This document shows, piece after piece, positions 5,191 to 7,319 of a stretch of 7,319 nt of DNA (the stretch's first letter is position 1; every line of letters begins with the position of its first letter). Below the pieces are notes generated by a model that was not told the origin of the DNA, searched no databases, and was given only the letters and a program-made list of their open reading frames with translations. The stretch lies in contig JAITMH010000175.1 of assembly GCA_031277445.1 (NCBI GenBank), positions 1 to 7,319 of the forward strand, given 5' to 3'. The translations under genes were made by a program, and so were the position numbers. This stretch comes from Burkholderiales bacterium. GTDB taxonomy: Bacteria; Pseudomonadota; Gammaproteobacteria; Burkholderiales; Casimicrobiaceae.

Positions 5191-5218
5191 TAATCCCTAA
5201 TCCCTGATTCCTGAACCC
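5191..5218. repeat. 7-base tandem repeat upstream of ppsA
   Basis: In steps of seven the units are TAATCCC, TAATCCC, TGATTCC and TGAACCC. CTGATTCCTGA (5204-5214) is shared with both copies in the array at 109-134. The block ends 56 bases before the ppsA start, in the zone where a promoter is expected. Consensus across both sites is roughly TRATYCC. Confidence 0.6.
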
Positions 5219-5263
5219 CGAGCGCTGATTGCGGTTAAAATGTTTCCATTTGCAATGACTCTT

Positions 5264-5267
5264 GGAG
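5264..5267 (+). promoter_or_regulatory. ppsA ribosome binding site
   Basis: GGAG lies 7 bases before the ATG at 5275 and fixes that start. A TAAAAT at 5236-5241 is a possible -10 box, but no acceptable -35 lies at the right distance, so the ppsA promoter remains unassigned. Confidence 0.75.
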
Positions 5268-5274
5268 CTACCGA

Positions 5275-7319
<2,045 letters not shown>

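Larger units (their letters stand above)
4656..5274. other. repeat-filled intergenic region upstream of ppsA
   Basis: About 620 bases lack a credible gene. From left to right they hold an inverted copy of a 20-base repeat (4691-4710), a 222-base nested dyad element (4753-4974), an ATTGC...GCAAT hairpin (about 5033-5054), a first direct copy of the repeat (5065-5084), an 8-bp hairpin (5089-5110), runs of ttttcgtg (about 5117-5150), a second copy of the repeat (5164-5183) and a heptad array (5191-5218). The ppsA ribosome site follows. ORFs that span this stretch read through inverted repeats and are not believed to be genes. Confidence 0.7.

Overview
This window reads as chromosomal DNA of a betaproteobacterium, most likely of the Rhodocyclales type. 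That placement is an inference from the protein sequences and the gene neighbourhood (a ppsR/ppsA pair pointing away from each other, a YciV-type PHP phosphatase beside ppsR, and a short HTH protein of a betaproteobacterial style). No rRNA, tRNA, CRISPR array, transposase or phage gene is visible.

Layout. Positions 1-136 are non-coding, with hairpins and a degenerate 7-base tandem repeat. Four genes follow on the minus strand: yebC (137-883), a secreted protein (1010-1870) with its own candidate promoter and a strong terminator, ppsR (1946-2767), and a PHP-domain phosphatase (2790-3617, possibly starting at 3662). The PHP gene and ppsR are 22 bases apart and probably share a transcript. Next comes an AT-rich gap of about 575 to 620 bases with hairpins and two tiny ORFs that have Shine-Dalgarno sequences. 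On the plus strand are a small XRE-like HTH gene (4239-4565) with a clear terminator, a repeat-filled gap of about 620 bases, and ppsA (5275 to beyond the window end).

The functional theme is control of phosphoenolpyruvate synthesis. PpsA makes PEP from pyruvate, and PpsR switches PpsA off and on by phosphorylating and dephosphorylating the threonine two residues before the catalytic histidine. Both residues are visible here (T419, H421). The PHP protein probably belongs to nucleotide/RNA turnover, YebC to translation or expression control, and the HTH protein has unknown targets.

The most unusual part is 4656-5274. It holds a 222-base, nearly symmetrical nested inverted repeat (4753-4974) whose small hairpins differ by base changes that keep pairing. 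It is bracketed by inverted copies of a 20-base repeat and followed by a 7-base tandem repeat that resembles the one at the left end of the window. I see no protein-coding novelty on the scale of a new system; the candidates for follow-up are the dyad element, the heptad repeats and the AT-rich leader of the HTH gene.
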